Positions 21,029 to 34,000 of a stretch of 64,000 nt of DNA are shown piece by piece. Position 1 is the first letter of the stretch. Every line of letters starts with the position of its first letter. The position numbers and the translations under genes were made by a program. The notes under the pieces were generated by a model. It saw only the letters and a list, made by a program, of their open reading frames with translations, was not told the origin of the DNA and ran no database searches. Source of the stretch: Branchiostoma floridae (Eukaryota; Chordata; Leptocardii; Amphioxiformes; Branchiostomatidae); the NCBI RefSeq assembly GCF_000003815.2, contig NC_049997.1, positions 9,913,860 to 9,977,859 of the forward strand. Direction: 5' to 3'.

Positions 21029-21450
21029 CAGTCAAACCTGCCCAAGACGACCACCCGGGGGACCGGGAAAAAACGGTCGATTTGGACAGGTGGTCGCTGA
21101 GAAGAGTATCGACTCAAAACATGCCCGATGCAAAGTATAAATGGTTTCCATTGTGTTTAATGGCAAATAGCAAGCACACTGCGCGCACGCAAAGAAGCGA
21201 GGTCTTTAATGTCAAATGCAACACGCACACTGTAAATTGTAAACTTAACCCTTTTATCGAGCTTTTATACGATACAGTGTTTTAAAGCTCAATATTTTTA
21301 CACTAACGTTTTAGACAGTAAGGGAACTTTGATGCTGTCAGTTACCATACAAGCCTTTATGCGTCGCTGTGTTCTTGGTCACCGTATCTGAAATAACTAC
21401 GGTGCACCTTTCGAATGCGATGCTCGGTACGTCCCCATAGCGTACTTACG
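21029..21450 (+). mobile_element. pogo-like MITE, family A, 5' half
   Basis: It begins 'cagtcaaacctgcccaaga' after a TA and follows the 17098 copy closely to about 21450, where it breaks off. The 3' half of a similar copy resumes at 22566. The two may be one element split by the intervening insertions. Confidence 0.75.
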
Positions 21451-21940
21451 CAATTACTTAAGTTATGCTGTTCCCAGACAGCGGGACAAAAACATGCACC
21501 AGCCGAAAACATATACTAAGAGCTTGTGTAAATTTTATGCCAATGACTTACTAGGGTGCCCAAAATCTAATCAATAGTCTTTGCCCAAAATCTAATCAAT
21601 AGTCTTTGTAGGAAGGTTGGAGAGGTACATGTGTGATGTGTATGTCACATGTTGAACTTCTATTCTTGTAATATTTTAAAGAAAGAAAGTTTGCAAGTTC
21701 TTGCCTGAGGGCTAATTGCAACATGGACCACACAAAATACTAAACATACAGAAAATAAAAGACTTTGGTATAGATAACAATGGTGACAAGTAGAGACAAG
21801 TGGGTATACCAGGAAAGATATGTACCCCTGAGAGCTACAATCTAAGCATATTGAGTTTGACTTCTCAAGTTTCCAGAAGCAGTGGAAGACAAAGTGACCC
21901 ACTTTTTTTTTAATGAGTGGGTTATGTGACCTTAACAGGG

Positions 21941-22219
21941 TTATAGTTTTGCTCCGTCAGTAAACGTTTGGAACGTTTTGTGGGTTTTGCAGACCTCTTC
22001 GAATAGATCTTTACTTTCCTGGTCATTAGAGAGGCACTTTGAAATAAAATCTATGTCGTCTTCCACCGGTTTTGAAATACAATAGTTACAGATTCTTTCA
22101 CCCACAAATAGCTCTTTGCACCATCCTTTCTCCATTGCAAGGGGGTGGGCACTTCTTCTAAGTTTGCACATTGCCGACCTTACCACATATTTATCTAGTA
22201 AATTTAAATAATTTTCCAT
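21941..22219 (-). mobile_element. LINE C-terminal fragment
   Basis: The minus-strand frame encodes 'ICNYCISKPVEDDIDFISKC', the zinc-knuckle-like end typical of CR1/L2-like LINE proteins, comparable to the copy near 13600. A 40-bp piece of it ('ctttactttcctggtcatta' onward) is repeated at 22410-22455. Confidence 0.7.
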
Positions 22220-22456
22220 GGAGTATCCATTCTTTAGTTCTTTATACTATTATTATAGACAGTTTATGAAAAATGTCTAGATATATATATCTTCCAGCCA
22301 TTTTCTTAACTATGTAAATTATATACTTATTGTCTAACTGTGAATTCATAGAGTTTGTTCCATAGAAAAGAGTAACCGATATCGTTAAAAATTTCCCTTA
22401 CGTGAGAATACCTCTTTACTTTCCTGGTCATTAGAGAGGCACTTTGAAATAAAATG

Positions 22457-22565
22457 TAACGGGGGCCGCCCTAAGATGCCCGTTTTTTTACGCGCTCGAA
22501 CTCACGGCGCTCCATCACTAGTTGCCAAAGAGTGGTCAAGTTTTGATCAATGAATTTTTAACACA
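22457..22565. mobile_element. Fragment of the TTAA-type element
   Basis: 'taacgggggccgccctaaga' matches the left end of the element at 13784. The rest ('ggcgctccatcactagttgcc') is the inverse of that element's right part near 14800. It is a short internally deleted copy. Confidence 0.65.
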
Positions 22566-23243
22566 TTCAACTTTGATGCTGTCAGTTACCATACAAGCCT
22601 TTATGCGTCGCTGTGTTCTTGATCACCGTATCTGAAATAACTACGGTGCACCTTTCGAATTCGATGCTCGGTACGTCCCCATAGCGTACTTACCCACGGG
22701 TGAATGTACAGTACAGTTGGACAAAAGCACTCACACATGTGATCTTTCTTAAAGAGGTATGAGCTACACAGATCTTTCTTAAAAAAGTATGAGGCTATAT
22801 ACGTTTCAGCATTCGTTCACTTAATAATGATATAAACTAAAAAAAAAAGATTTCTGTAACAACTAAATTCGGATTTTCTTACAACAAAATTTCCTCCCAT
22901 ATTACAGTAGAATGCCCCATTGACCCACCCATTGACAGCCGCCATCTTTATTCTAAACATAACATCGTAATGGCAGTCAACATCTGACGCAAACTGGCCG
23001 ATTTCGGCACAAAATCGCGCTAGTTATCATCAAAAATCGATGAAAAACTCAATTTTCAAAAATGATGTGGTCGTTATGGGTCCCAATTTGGGCCGGTCGC
23101 GGTCGCGTTGGCCAGGTGGTCGTTGAGAAAAGGTCGCTTAATGCTTACGTCAATGGGAAAAAAAATCGGGACCGAGAAAAAGCGGTCGAAATGGCCAGGT
23201 GGTCGCTGAGAAGAGGTGGTCGCTCGGGCAGGTTTCACTGTAG
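22566..23243 (+). mobile_element. pogo-like MITE, family A, 3' half
   Basis: It parallels the 17098 element from 'aactttgatgctgtcagtta' to the end 'gcaggtttcactg' before TA. Repeated 'ggtggtcg' motifs are present near the end. Confidence 0.75.
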
Positions 23244-23696
23244 TTTATACCCTACCTAGGATTGGTGTTCAAAAACTTGTATTTTCCCAGAACTGTCATA
23301 GAGTGAAATTTGTTATCACTTGAAGCAGTGGGTCAATAGGGGCATCTTTGATGGATAGTTGCAGATAGAAGTTTAAAAATTAGGTGTGACAGGTCCTTCA
23401 GTGTAATATAACCAGCTGCTGCCGCGCTGTCTGCCTAGGAAGCTAGTGTATTACGCCAAAGGGTGGCTACACTGGCTATATAGATGAACATTTACAATGT
23501 ACATGTATAGATAACAGATGATAGATGCTAATTATGCAAATAGCCAATCTGCATTTTCGATGAGAAAGTGTCACACTGCAGTAGTTGTAAATGGCCAAAA
23601 TTCGATACTTCATTTGTAAGTAATATTTGTAAGTTCATTGAAGGTGAACATTATCAAACATAAATTATAAAAATTGCAATATGCAACATTTTCATA

Positions 23697-24168
23697 CAGT
23701 CAAACCTGTCCATGATGGTTGACCGGGTTTGGGACAGGTGTCCGGCTTGAAGAGGGTCGGCTCACAACTGTAACCTAGTAACCCACTGCGCACATGTTGG
23801 ATCATCCATATGAGTTATGGGGACATTGCCAAAATTCATTTGACCCTGCCAAAGTCAAATCTACTGATAATGATTGATATTGCCATGCGTAATGTTGGTA
23901 AATTCGCCGAAAGACTTGATCTAACGTTCAAGTTACCGTCCAAATGACCATGTTGGGAACTCGCAAACTACAATTTTAAACCCAGCGCAGGGTATTATAC
24001 GGCCCCTGTATGGTTGCAGTAGGCAGTGTTTCTGTATCTACAAGACCAGAAATCGTGTGGTCATGTTGGACAGGTGACATTTCTTAATACTTAGGTCAAT
24101 AAGAAAAATCCAAGGGAACGATATGGCCAGGTGGCTGCTATGCAAAGGTGGTCGTAATAGTTTGACTG
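23697..24168 (+). mobile_element. pogo-like MITE, divergent subfamily
   Basis: Starts 'cagtcaaacctgtccatgat' after TA and ends 'gtcgtaatagtttgactg' before TA. The interior resembles the copies at 25947 and 55855 ('aactcgcaaactacaatttt'). Confidence 0.75.
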
Positions 24169-24310
24169 TAGAAACACACTCTAAGCATATAATCTATATA
24201 AAAATACTATAGAGGCTTTGTTCCATAACGGTAACTTAATATATATTTCAATTGCTAGAGAGTAGAACAGCATTTTTTCATGTTACATATAAAGTGGTGT
24301 AAAGAATACT

Positions 24311-24776
24311 GTAAGTCAAACCTGCCCAAGACGACCACCCGGGGGACCGGGCAAAAGCGGTCAATTTGGCCAGGTGGTCGGTTAGAAGAGTATCGACTCA
24401 CATAGTTTGAATGGTTTCCGTTGCGTTTAATGGCAAATGGCAAGCACACTCGCGTGCATCCGCCGCCATCTTTATTTTGAACATAACATTGTAATGGTAG
24501 TCAAAATCTGACGCAAACAGGCCGAAATCGGCACAAAATCGTGCTAGTTAGCATTGAAAGTTGATGACACCTTAAGATTTGAAAATGACGCGGTCGTTAT
24601 GGGCAGGGATTTGATCCCAATTTTGGGCGGCCGCGTTGGCCAGGTGGTCATTGTAAAAAGGTCGCTTAATGCTTACGTCAATGGGGAAAATTTTCGGGAC
24701 CGAGAAAAAGCAGTCTGACGTAATGGTCAGGTGGTCGCTAAGAAGTCAGGTGGTCACTTGGGCAAGTTTGACTGTA
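24311..24776 (+). mobile_element. pogo-like MITE, family A, short copy
   Basis: It runs from 'taagtcaaacctgcccaaga' to 'gggcaagtttgactgta', about 460 bp, internally deleted relative to 17098. It is about 165 bp upstream of the gene B start codon. Confidence 0.75.
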
Positions 24777-24940
24777 TACACGTCTGGCACCTTTATCTAG
24801 AACTTGTACAAGCTAGGCTGAAAGTACAATTTGTCTAGTATGTAATTATAGTTGTTTGTTTGGTGGTTCAATGGTCATATTAGGCTCTTAAATTAACCTG
24901 TGTTTATATTTCCTATGAACTAGGTTATAGACAGGTGAAA

Positions 24941-25039
24941 ATGAACCTGCAGGACTTCGTCCGGGCTGCCAAGGATGGAGATGTAGAAACTGTCCAGAGG
25001 GGGCTGGAGGAAGGCTGGGACATCAATACCAAGGATTTT
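24941..25039 (+). CDS. Gene B exon 1: start and first ankyrin unit
   Basis: ATG 24941 begins 33 codons ending at 'gatttt|gtgagt' in phase 0. 'MNLQDFVRAAKDGDVETVQR' is typical of an N-terminal ankyrin cap. The next ATG-free stretch upstream and the MITE at 24776 leave little room for other coding. Confidence 0.7.
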
Positions 25040-28000
25040 GTGAGTACCACAGAGAGGCTTGTAGAGGCTCACTCATCATTGAAAAGTTCAGAAGAGCATA
25101 TATCGCTTCGTCAATAATTTTGATGTAACTGTATAATGTCAACTTTTATAACTCTGCCAGATTACAAAAACAGTGGATTTAAAGCAGTCTATCGTTACAG
25201 CATCAGCAATCACTAATTTAAAAGTACACACACTTCAGATATCCAGGTGTTCAAGATCTTATTTAACAATATTGTTTGTCTAATGTGGCGGTCTTATGGT
25301 GCCAGGAGGAAATATCACTCACTCACACTCACTCATAGTATGAGACCTGTTTTTCCTGATTATTTGAGAATCGGTATCAATGTTACTAAAAGTATGTTGT
25401 GGAAGATATATATAAAGATGTATGTATGTATGTATGTATATATATATATGTGTGTGTGTGTGTGTGCATGATAATATAATCACACATAATATATCATCAT
25501 ATAGCCAGGCGACGCAGACCAATCAGAAGTCTTCGCTCACTCGGTGGGATTATAGTATGAGACCTGTTTTTCCTGATTATAGTATGAGACCTCACTAATG
25601 AGACCTGTGTTTTAACCGTTGCTTTAACTCTTGTGTCAAAGGATGGAGACACAGCTCTGCATAAAGTGTGTAGAGGAGGCCATGACAAGGTGGTAGAGCT
25701 TCTCATTAAGAACGGAGCTGATCTCAATGTGATCAACAAGGTAAGAACATCGATTATTACAGCATCAGCAATCCCTGAGGTATGTGCACTTAAGATATCC
25801 AGGTGTTCAAGATATTACATTTTTGTGTGTATTTAACCGTTTGTCTAATGTTGGTCTTATGGTACCTGGAGGAAATAAGACAATCGGTATCAATGTTACT
25901 AAAAGTATGTTGTGGAAGATGTATACAAAGATGTAACGTACATGTACAGTCAAACCTGTCTATAGCGGCCACTCAAGGGACTGGAGAAATATGGCCACTA
26001 TAGACAGGTGGCCACTATAGAGAAAATGTTGATCAATTGACCATGAGCAAGCTACACATGATTTCAGTTCCCACTAATCTTTCTCACCAAGTAACATTGT
26101 CTCGATCGGTAAATTCACCGACAAAGACTTGCACTTAAATGCTCAAGGCATCCATACCTTCTGCTACCGCCAAAATGACCCTGTCAGGAACTCGAAATCC
26201 TCTCAAACTACAATTTCAAACTCGGTGCAGGGTGACATAAGGCTGAAGTATGGTTGCAATAGGCAGTGTTTCTGTATTAACGGGACCGGACATCGTGTGG
26301 CCGTGGCCACGTTGGACAGGTGGCTGCTAAGCCTATGTCTTAATCATTAGGAATCCAAGGGACCGACAAAAAGTGGCCACTATGGCCAGGTGGCTGCTAT
26401 GCAAAGGTGGCCGCTAATACAGGTTTGACTGTACATTTGTACATTCGCATAATTCCACCAGGTGTCATTATACCGCCACCTCCAAAAACGTTGTTATAGA
26501 GGCCTTCTCAAGATTGTCTTCAACACCTAGATATCTGAATTGTGTATTACATTTACGATATTTAACATTTGGTGTTCAAGACAATCTTGTGAAGACCTCT
26601 ATATTAACGATTTTTGACGTGGCGGTATTATGGCACCTGGTGGAATTATGATAGTCGATGTTATGTACGTATATATATATATATGTGTGTGTGAGTGTAA
26701 ATCACCTATGATAATATAATCACACATAATATAATATATTATCATATAGCCAGGCGACGCAGACCAATCAGAAGGCTTCGCTCACTCGGTGGTTTAATTC
26801 AGTGGTTATAGCAAAGGACCAGGCAGTATAACACCATATACACCTTGGGGCAGGTCATTATTAACCCTTGCATGCATGCATATATGTATAATGTGTGAAT
26901 ATGATATATTACTATATCCATGTAATGATAGAAAAAATGTATAAGCCATCAGTTCACTATGAGACCTGTGTTTTAATCATTGCTACAACTGTTGTGTCAA
27001 AGGATGGAGACACAGCTCTGCATAAAGTGTGTAGAGGAGGCCATGACAAGGTGGTAGAGCTTCTCATTAAGAACGGAGCTGATCTCAATGCGATCAACAA
27101 GGTAAGAATCAAGGAGGTTGAAAAAACCCTCTTTCAACCTCCTTGGTAAGAATGTAAACTAACAACCTTTTGCAGAAATGGGTCAGCCAAACATCATCCC
27201 ACTCAAAAATGTTTTAAAATTTGGCCCTGCCATAGAAGGCACTCTTCTGGAACACCCCTATGCAAAATGGACTGTTCTTACTATGTTTCCACATTTCCAT
27301 CCATTTAAGTGCGAAAACTCTCCCTTTACCAAATACCAGATCATTTTTCTCTCATGACACAGGAAACCAAAATATACATTTTTTTGTCTAAAAGTGCAAA
27401 CAATCCTAAACTTTTTTTTACCCAAACAATTTGAGAGTGATGTGTGCCATAAGTGTGAATAAACTCACATATCCTACACGCCCTTATGCCAAATTTCAGG
27501 TCATTCAATTGTGATGCAAGGGCATAGGAGCCAAAATGTACATTTCAGGGCTGTGAACCTTGAACAGGGATGTGTATGCTGCTCACTAGCGAGGCAGTGT
27601 TTGTTCGGAACGTGACCTTCTGGATGAGGGTCTGCATGGGGGGGTCTTGGTAACGCTTAACGGTGAATCCAGGAGGCCCGGTAACGCTTAACGGTAAATT
27701 CAGGAGGCCCGGTAACGTTTAACGGTAAATTCAGAAGGAGTTACAAAGCATAACACTTAAGTAACATTGACGTGCATTCCTATTCATACAACGCTAGAGT
27801 AGTTATATCAATGGGTGAAAATATCCGACTAATGACAAGCAAAAGGTGCCCAGAACCCGGAGGAATGACAGGGACAATGTCCATGACATCTGTAAATTGA
27901 CGGAGGCAGAGTACCCGGCCCGCAACAAAGACGGCGGCAGCAAATTTCTTCTGGGGGGATTGAACTATTGTTTCAGCACATGGATCAGCGCCGAAGGCGC

Positions 28001-31000
28001 GACGCATCCCAGGGGGGTCCGGGGGTGCTCCCCGGGAAAATTTTAAAATCAAGACCCTCTTAAATGCTATTTCCTGCATTTTTCGGCAAATTTTGCTGAC
28101 CGACTAAGGTTGATTTTGACATTTTCATCAAATTACACATGGTTATAGCTTTGGCCTCCAACTCCAGAGCCCCCGACATATTTCACCATTTCGATTCGAG
28201 CTCAGAAGGCACGACATGTTGCAATATAATTCCGGGGAAATTTTAAAATCTGGCCCGTCTGAAATGCCATTTACTGCCTTTTGAAGGACAGATTTTGCTG
28301 TAAGACGAAGCTAAATTAAATAACATTTTATTAGAGAGAAAAATTTTTTTTGCGAAAACCCACGCCCCTAACATATTTTCGCCATGTCATCGTGAGCGCC
28401 AAGGGCGCAAGCCGTCGCAAGGGAGGTCCGGAGAAACCTCATTTTCTGCATTCTAGGAGTACTTTATACCCGAAACTAAGCTAAGTTTGACACTGAAATC
28501 TGTATGAGTGATAAAGTTTTTAAGTGCAACGCTTCCGCAACATATTTTACCCTGTCCAGAACCGAAGACAGGGAGGCTCGGAGAAATTCTGAAATATGGA
28601 CCCTTTGAAACGCCATTTCCTGCATTTTCAGGGGTTCTATCTGGCATTAGACTTCATGTGTGTAACGGGTTACGAAGAATTTCTTGGTAACGCTTAACGG
28701 TGAATTCAGGACAACAAATAACGATTAACGTTGAATTGAAACGACCAATAATGCTTCACGAAGAATATACCGATAACGATTAACGTTGAATTAGAGCGGG
28801 TCGGTAACGATTAACGGTGAAATAAAATGGCTCGTAACGCTTAACGGAAAAAGGCATGCAGACCCTCCTGGATGATGGAGAGTTACTCCTTGGCAGCAAT
28901 AGGGGCACTTTTTGTTTCGTTTGGGCTTTGGTTGCATGGTAGCTTTACGATATGTCCTCGCCAGGAGAAGCGGGCACTGGTCTCCTGCTAAGATGAGGGA
29001 CAGAGCTAATTGTCCAAAGCAGATCCTCATCATAAAGACCAAATTTCCAAACTAGAAGCGGTCCAAAAAAGAGCGGCCAGATTTGTTTTAAATGTACCTA
29101 ACAGTCCAAATTCTCAGTCAAGCACCACTTAACTTAGTCTCGGACTTGGGATGGGATACACTGAAAAATAGAAGAGCAGCCAACAGACTTACAATTCTTC
29201 AGAAGTCTAGACAAAGTCTCCTAGTCCTGCTGCTTGATTCCTATTTGCAGTTGAACCCAAGGCAATCTCGACATAATCACCCAAACTCATACAAACTCAC
29301 CAAGACCAACAAAGATTGTCTTAAAAACTCATATTTCCCAAGAACCATTATCGACTGGAACAAACTACCATATTCAACCACCCTCCAAGCCAATCCTGTT
29401 AAGTTCAAGAGGAACGACCAATAAAACGGTAGTACTGCGCCCTGGGTGGATTACCCCAACACTTAAAGGGGTGTTACCCACTATTTATACAAGAACAGAA
29501 GAACAAGATAAACCATGGCCTCCAGCAGATTCAATTCATTTTGGATTCTTCACAGCAACAATGTGTTCAACCTTTAATTTTGTAACCATTGCCATAACTG
29601 TTGTGTTACAGATTGGACGCACAGCTGTGCATTTTGCATGTGAAGAAGGTCATGTCAAGGTGATGGAGCTGCTCATAAAGAACAGAGCTGAACTCAATGT
29701 GACAGATAAGGTAAACGGGTACACTCTTTTTTAAACTGGCCTCAGTATTTATCGGAGCAAGTTTGCCACAATCATAGTGGGTTAATCCCAGCAATAATAA
29801 ATGTAGGATACAAAATGTATTTCTATTTTAAATAAAATAATATGACATGTTCAAACATCTCCAATTACTATATGATTTTAGGAAGACAAGTACCCTGTTG
29901 ATGTTGCTGCAGGACTGGACAGATATACACAGTTCTTGTTGGAGGTAGGTTAGGCAGCTGTTATTCATAACTCAGGTCCACTGTGAACTACATATGACCA
30001 TAACTCGGTCAGGAAAGCGGTATTTAACTTCAGCATCTTGTTCCAGAAGGGTCATACATGTACCACACGCATTGGACAAAATATATCTTTGGTAATCAGT
30101 TTGCAAAATGCAAACATTTTCAGGATGCCCACTTGTCTATCTATTTATCCGTCAAAGCCATGCTACATTGGGGCATTATGTACCAACATGTATAGAATTT
30201 TTCTCTCTACAAAATGTTTATGATGACCAATTGGAAGGAATATACCACCAGTCTTAACATGCTGCTCTAGGGAAGCTTAGTAAGTTACAATGATCAATGT
30301 CTAGGTCATACTACCCAGTGATCAATGATCACATGAAACTAATCCATCAACCTACAGACAGAAACACGGAAGCAGGTGGAGTACAGGGAGCTGGTTTCCT
30401 CTGCGGGGTCTGAGGAGAGGACAACAATCAAACTGATTCTCTGTGGAGATGGGCAGGCTGGCAAAACGTCTTTGCAAGCAATTCTGAGAAAGGTAAGAAC
30501 CTAACATACAAGTCATCAAACAAATTTTCAGGACAGGAGGTGTCATAACCTGTTTTTAATACTAATTGATATATTTAACACTAATACACTGCAGAAGATA
30601 GATTTATAGATACATGTAGATATAAACACAGCATTCACAGACTACAGTTTTTGAAGTAGTTGCAATTTCTCCAAACAGACAGGCTTCATCGCGGGTGCTT
30701 TCTGGAACATAAGGAGGCAGTTAAGACGAGAAGACGCTTTTAACCCCACCCCGGGGGTGCATGTATCCAGTAAAACAGTGGGAGGATTCGGGAGACTCCG
30801 CCTGCATGACTTTGCAGGACAGGCGCAGTTCTACGTCACACATGCCATGCTGCTCCGCACAACTAATGCCATCTTCCCTGTCATCTACAAAATCACAGAT
30901 GGAGAAGACAAACAGAAACGGCAGGCAAGAAAACTTTTGTTGGAAAGCCATAAGCTTGTCAAATAATCAATTTATCAGAGATAAAGCAAATGATATTGAG

Positions 31001-34000
31001 ATATCACTGCAAGGTTTGGTTCCAATCCTAGAGCTGACACACAGCTTTAACCACTCAGTACTCTGTTGTCACAAATAGGATGTATCAACAAATGCTTCAG
31101 CTGCCCTGTATATCAACAAATGCCATCGCCCATGTAATGAAATATTATCATTTGTAATTCTTTGCTCCCAGATCCATGGTTGGCTGAGTTTTATCTGCTG
31201 CAGTAACACAGATCCCACCTACAAACCCCGAGCTGTTCTGATCGCCAGTCATGTGGACAAGCTACAGGACCAGAAAGCAGGTAAGTTGATTGTTTCCAAT
31301 TACTGTACTCTAAGGATTAGTCATTTCTTTAATAAATTCAGGTTTGATGTATGATTAGTTGCGTAATGATGAGTATCAAACCTTCTCCTTTGTATTTGTA
31401 GGTCTGTGCCGGGCCACAGCTCTGGTAGACCACTACAAGGAACTGTTCCAGGAGTCACTGGTGGTGTCACAGGAGGTGTTCCTGATGAACTGCCTGGAAG
31501 CGGGGTCTCGTGAGATACAACGGCTCAGAGAGGTGCTGGCAGCATTCAGGGACGACGTGCTAAAGGTAAGACCATCATATTTTTCCATATAGTATAAGAC
31601 AGTATCTCTGCTTTGCAGTTTAATATTCCAAAGATTGCTTCATTAGTTTCAAAGGATTCAGCTGATGCGCATGTTACCATTACAGTGCATGAATTTTAGG
31701 TTCTGTGGTGTTCTGTGATATGATTTAAATAGTCATCTAGAAAACAAATCTATCTGAGACCATTTCCAACGTCATATCTCAGGAGGCAGAAATTGACTGT
31801 CACAGCTTTTAAGCCGGTTCAAAAGGTTGCAAGTCAGCTGCCAAATGTAGAAACAATATACTGCTGCTATAATAAGATGCAGTGTTTTGCTTGTTTTACA
31901 TTATTACGTAATCAGGACAAATACTATCGGAACAATGCACAACAATGACTTAGCCACTGTGTGACATCCTTTACAATTGCACTTTTGTGATTTGAAAGTC
32001 ATTTCTTGATGCTTTGAATACTTTCATTAGTAGTCATTTGGCAACCTTCCTCAATGTTGTACTAGAACATCTTGCCAACAATGTCTGTATGTCCTAGTTC
32101 ATGACTTGAGTAGATATTTCTCCTGGACTATCCTGTTTCTTTTTTACTTCTTTGAGTTTGAAATTCTACATAATCTTTAAGCGCCTTATCAAACTTCACT
32201 TACACGCTAAAAAAACATAATTATACATTTGTATTATTCATCACAGCAAAGACCAAAGGTCCCGAAGGTCTGCATTCAGTTGCTGGCAGGGATTGAAGGG
32301 TGGAGGGAGGAAAGGAAGACGTTCCCAGTGATGTCATGGCAGGAATATTTGACATCTATTAAGCATGCACATGGCATTTTCAAGGAACGTATTGTACAGC
32401 TGGCGTCATCTTACCTACATGATGAGGGGGAGGTTAGAGTACAATGTATCTTTGCTTACTTAAGACAGTAATATGCATGCTTAATGCTAAATGTACTATA
32501 TTTACCTCCATGAAAAAATGGAGGTATAGTTTTGAGTGTGTCTGTGTGTGTGTTTGTGTGTGTGTCTGTGTGTCCGCATATTTGTGGTCATCATAACTTG
32601 AGAACCTCTTGATGGACTACGATGACATTTGGTATGTAGGTAGGGGTTGGAAAGACGAAGGTCAAGGTCAATTTTGGGCCCCCTGGTGTGTGACCTTGGT
32701 ACTGCAGCGCAACTTCTGGTTTTGCTATCTCGGTGTTCTGAATATGCTATGGTCAAGATTTTTGAGTATTAGATAGCTCTTGTGCTCAGGAAAAAATGAC
32801 GTAACTTTGGGCCCCCTAGCGTCTAGTTTGGGGATAGCAGGGGCATTTTTGTCAAAAACTTCTGACGAGGATAACTCAAGAAGGGAACAACAGATTTTCA
32901 TGATTTTTGGTATGTAGGTACCTTAGACAATGTTGTACAAGATTAAATACTAATTATGCAAAATAGGAGTACATTTGCATAATTAATGAGGATATTATAT
33001 CATGGCAGTTTTTTCAATGTATCTCTTGTCCTGGATGTGATATGGTCTCGATATTTGGCTGGTAGATAGCTTGCAGTGTCATGACAAAGTGGGGCAGGTT
33101 TCAGCCCCCTAACATTTAATTTCGGAACTGCAGGGGCGTTTTTGTCAAGACATTCTAAAGAGGATAACTGCAGAATGGATTGATGGATTGGCAAAATATT
33201 AGGCATGCGGGTACCTTAGGCAAAGATGTTTATAATGATATACATGTTATGCAAATGAGGACTTAATTTGCATAATTAATTAGGAAATTGTATAATTCCA
33301 TTGTTTTCAATAACTGGACTTCAATAAATGTAACACATATTGATTATGATAGGTAGAATATATGCAGATACCAAATATGGTAATGAGGAACTTATTTGCA
33401 TAATTTATGTAAAAATTGCAAAACTGCTTTATGATTAATAATGGGAATTTTATAATTGTGACATGTGTACGTTAGTCAATGATGAACAATACCATGCATA
33501 AATTATGTTAATGTGTTAGTCAATTGCATGAAATTTACGAAAGCTCTAAATTTTCATGGAGGTATGAGGTCGCCGAACTCTAGTTTATCCAGTAACAGCA
33601 AAAGAAAACAACTTGTATCATCACAAAGTACTTCAACCGCAACTTTTTGACATAGAATGAACACCAAGGCACTCTCTTTCAAAGCCATTGGGTATAAACG
33701 TTCTAAAATGAAGTCTTCTTCTTCATTTTTCTTTTGATCCAATTCTTAATTTAGATCATCTCCCTTCGCCAAGAACCCAACTCATTGGTAGTGCTGGACC
33801 CCCAGTGGTTGAACACATCGGTTTTTGGACCCCTCCTTGCTTCGAACAACTTCGACACGATAAGAGACAAGATAAACCGGACTGCCGAGGACCATGTCAC
33901 GCGTGAGGAGCTCACCCGTGTCTTTAGTGACATTGCCGACATCCCTCTGCTGATTAAACTCCTCCAGGACTTCCAACTCTGCCATACGCATGACAGTCGC

